Source: an archaeon
Lineage (GTDB): Archaea; Asgardarchaeota; Thorarchaeia; Thorarchaeales; Thorarchaeaceae
Length of the DNA stretch: 64,000 nucleotides
Assembly (NCBI GenBank): GCA_024275415.1
Contig: JAJRZD010000033.1
Span: 1-64,000, forward strand
Direction of reading: 5' to 3'
Positions within the stretch are counted from its first letter, which is position 1; each line of letters begins with the position of its first letter. Below, one piece after another: positions 62,499 through 64,000 of the stretch. The notes beneath the pieces were generated by a model. That model was not told the DNA's origin and did no database searches. It was given only the letters and a program-made list of their open reading frames with translations. A program made the position numbers and the translations under genes.

Positions 62499-63911
62499 TC
62501 ACTTTTCGAAGAATAGAATACTTTCTCGTAATATGAAGGATCTTCTTACGCCAGACCTTCTCACGCGGTCTATCTCTAATCTTTTCAACCTGTATCCAAT
62601 AACATCAGCAATCATCATCGTAAGAAGATCAGTAGGAATGTAGACATCTAGGATGAGTGAATCTCCTACAACCCATGCCACCTTTGCACCACTTTTCATG
62701 GAATCATACATCCTTCGCAGAACGTAATAGATATCTTCAAAGTACTTCCTTAGAAGGATAGGATAGTCTCTTCTTCTAATACCTAGACGTTCTCTCATTC
62801 TTGGTTCAACAGCAGCTGTCACATAGTCAAGCCAATCAATAGACAAGAGCGGGGGGTTCTGAGCATATTCCTTTATCATCTTTCGTGATACATTGTCACA
62901 GAGAACCATCCGATCCCTAAGCTCTTGCATGTCCTTGGTTGATTTAGCGTCACCCATCCATCCGATCTCTAGCTTGTAGTTTCCGACATAATCGAACGAG
63001 TTTAAATACGGTGGCGAGGTAATCACTGCATCAACTTTGATATCCTCTGGAAGTGAGAACACCTTGGAATCCTCACAGAAATTATTAGAAGACCCAGGTT
63101 TCTTGACGCTTTTCCTAACAATACGTAGATCTCTTACTATCATCTCGATTTTCTTTTTGAAGATCTCTACGGGTAGTTCAGGATAGATATTCTTAGTCTG
63201 TTTCTTATCGTACCCTATCGATGGTGATCTTCTCAAATTGCTTGAGGGCAGAAGGATTGTTATAAAAGCTAGATCAAAATACGATTTAATTGACGTATCT
63301 TCTATCAGTTCGATTTGTTCTTTTATCTTTAGAATTCGCTTCAATATTTCTGGTTTGAACTGCCGATCCACTTTCATGAAGGACGGTGCCCTAGTTGACG
63401 GTTCCCCTGAGAAGTCCATCTTGTTGTACTCGTCTAGAATCAGCTTTGGGTCTGTCTTCCAGCATGTTTTCGTTTCTAAAATCCTATATATTGTAGGATT
63501 AATTTCGATTCCAATAGAATCTATACTCTTCATCATTGCACAAACATTGACGGTTCCCGAACCAGCAAAAGGGTCAAGAATAACGTGTCCCTCGCTTAGT
63601 TCAAACTGGTTTATAATCTCATAGACAAAATCGTCAGAGAAGCCCTCTAAATAGCTAGTCCATCGATGAATGGGTTTTTTTTTGTTGTTTACAAAATTCA
63701 AGCCTCGGTTTAGTAAGCTATGCTCGATGACAACCCCAGGATATCGTTTTTTGAACTCAAAGAGATATGTATCAGGTGTCTTGAAATGATAACCCATTGA
63801 TTTCCATAAGTCAAAGTTCTTTCTGTAGAATGATCTTACTTCTGTTATCATATTAGCCTCTCTTGGGTTTTCGATATCAAGATAGTCCTCGAGAGTATTC
63901 AATGGTTTCAC
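62499..63911 (-). CDS. DNA (N4-cytosine or N6-adenine) methyltransferase
   Basis: This is an amino-methyltransferase with SAM motif DPFAGSGT at residues 113-120 and catalytic SPPY at 299-302 (VITSPPYLNSFDY), SAM motif first. It is 470 residues long; the region between the motifs and the C-terminus likely hold target recognition. The SPPY form is typical of N4-cytosine enzymes but also seen in adenine ones. It faces the McrBC genes and probably protects host DNA or forms the modified target. A GTG start at 63911 is used; TTG at 63902, with AAGGTG six bases upstream, is an alternative. Confidence 0.87.
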   Translation of the reverse strand: MKPLNTLEDYLDIENPREANMITEVRSFYRKNFDLWKSMGYHFKTPDTYLFEFKKRYPGVVIEHSLLNRGLNFVNNKKKPIHRWTSYLEGFSDDFVYEIINQFELSEGHVILDPFAGSGTVNVCAMMKSIDSIGIEINPTIYRILETKTCWKTDPKLILDEYNKMDFSGEPSTRAPSFMKVDRQFKPEILKRILKIKEQIELIEDTSIKSYFDLAFITILLPSSNLRRSPSIGYDKKQTKNIYPELPVEIFKKKIEMIVRDLRIVRKSVKKPGSSNNFCEDSKVFSLPEDIKVDAVITSPPYLNSFDYVGNYKLEIGWMGDAKSTKDMQELRDRMVLCDNVSRKMIKEYAQNPPLLSIDWLDYVTAAVEPRMRERLGIRRRDYPILLRKYFEDIYYVLRRMYDSMKSGAKVAWVVGDSLILDVYIPTDLLTMMIADVIGYRLKRLEIDRVRRSGVRRSFILRESILFFEK

Positions 63912-64000
63912 CTTATAATACGATTTGATTGTAATTCCCTAATGATTCTTAAGTTCTTGGTAATTTAAACACGTAGGATATTATTACGCCTTAAGACCTC

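Overview
The window reads as archaeal chromosome, most probably from an Asgard archaeon (Thorarchaeia-like; this is inference). Genes are preceded by archaeal TATA boxes, starts are often GTG or TTG with GGAGG-type ribosome sites, and the window carries a CDC48/Hsp20 operon. It also holds several proteins of eukaryotic flavour: a full-length Rpb5-like RNA polymerase subunit, a Roadblock/LC7 protein, two longin-like proteins with winged helices, an AN1-finger membrane protease and a TPR/Ig-like/coiled-coil protein. No rRNA, tRNA or CRISPR array was seen.

Layout. 1-6.5 kb: start of ATP sulfurylase with a TauE-type exporter, an RHH regulator, a 40-residue desulforedoxin, the Rpb5-like subunit, a polyprenol-kinase-like membrane enzyme, and a CinA / HD hydrolase / TatD operon. 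6.7-26.1 kb: a large surface-glycan island. HisH, a HisF-like subunit and a PseA/WbpG-type amidotransferase form an acetamidino module. A CMP-sugar synthase, NeuC/LegG epimerase, NeuB/LegI synthase, LegC-type aminotransferase, NeuD/PglD-type acetyltransferase and 4,6-dehydratase form a nonulosonic (legionaminic/sialic-like) acid pathway. Further genes are PIG-L deacetylases, a UDP-ManNAc-type dehydrogenase, a WbqC protein, a sulfotransferase, glycosyltransferases and an unrecognised membrane-protein repeat family. 26-32 kb: a DUF2341 surface protein, an FAD oxidase plus HdrD-like iron-sulfur subunit, and an Alg14/Alg13 pair.

32-46 kb: housekeeping and unknown genes, including PD-(D/E)XK nucleases, transglutaminase, AmrS, a DUF2797 protein, tandem longin-like/wHTH paralogues, Roadblock plus NifB-like radical SAM, a coiled-coil gene broken by an in-frame TAA, and the AN1-M50 protease. 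46-56.5 kb: an hsp20-cdc48 operon with a three-element operator at the TATA box and a nested hairpin in its leader, a GH38 mannosidase-like enzyme, the TPR/Ig-like protein and an aminotransferase.

56.7-64 kb: an accessory end, with a repeat-rich DUF3782-like nuclease protein, a gene interrupted by in-frame TAG, an IS110 transposase remnant, and an AT-rich restriction locus: McrB, McrC, a 58-residue coiled-coil protein and an SPPY-motif DNA methyltransferase.

Together the island could make, activate, decorate and transfer an acidic, possibly amidinated and sulfated, cell-surface sugar. The sulfur genes at the left edge may supply activated sulfate for the sulfotransferase, although no APS kinase is in view.
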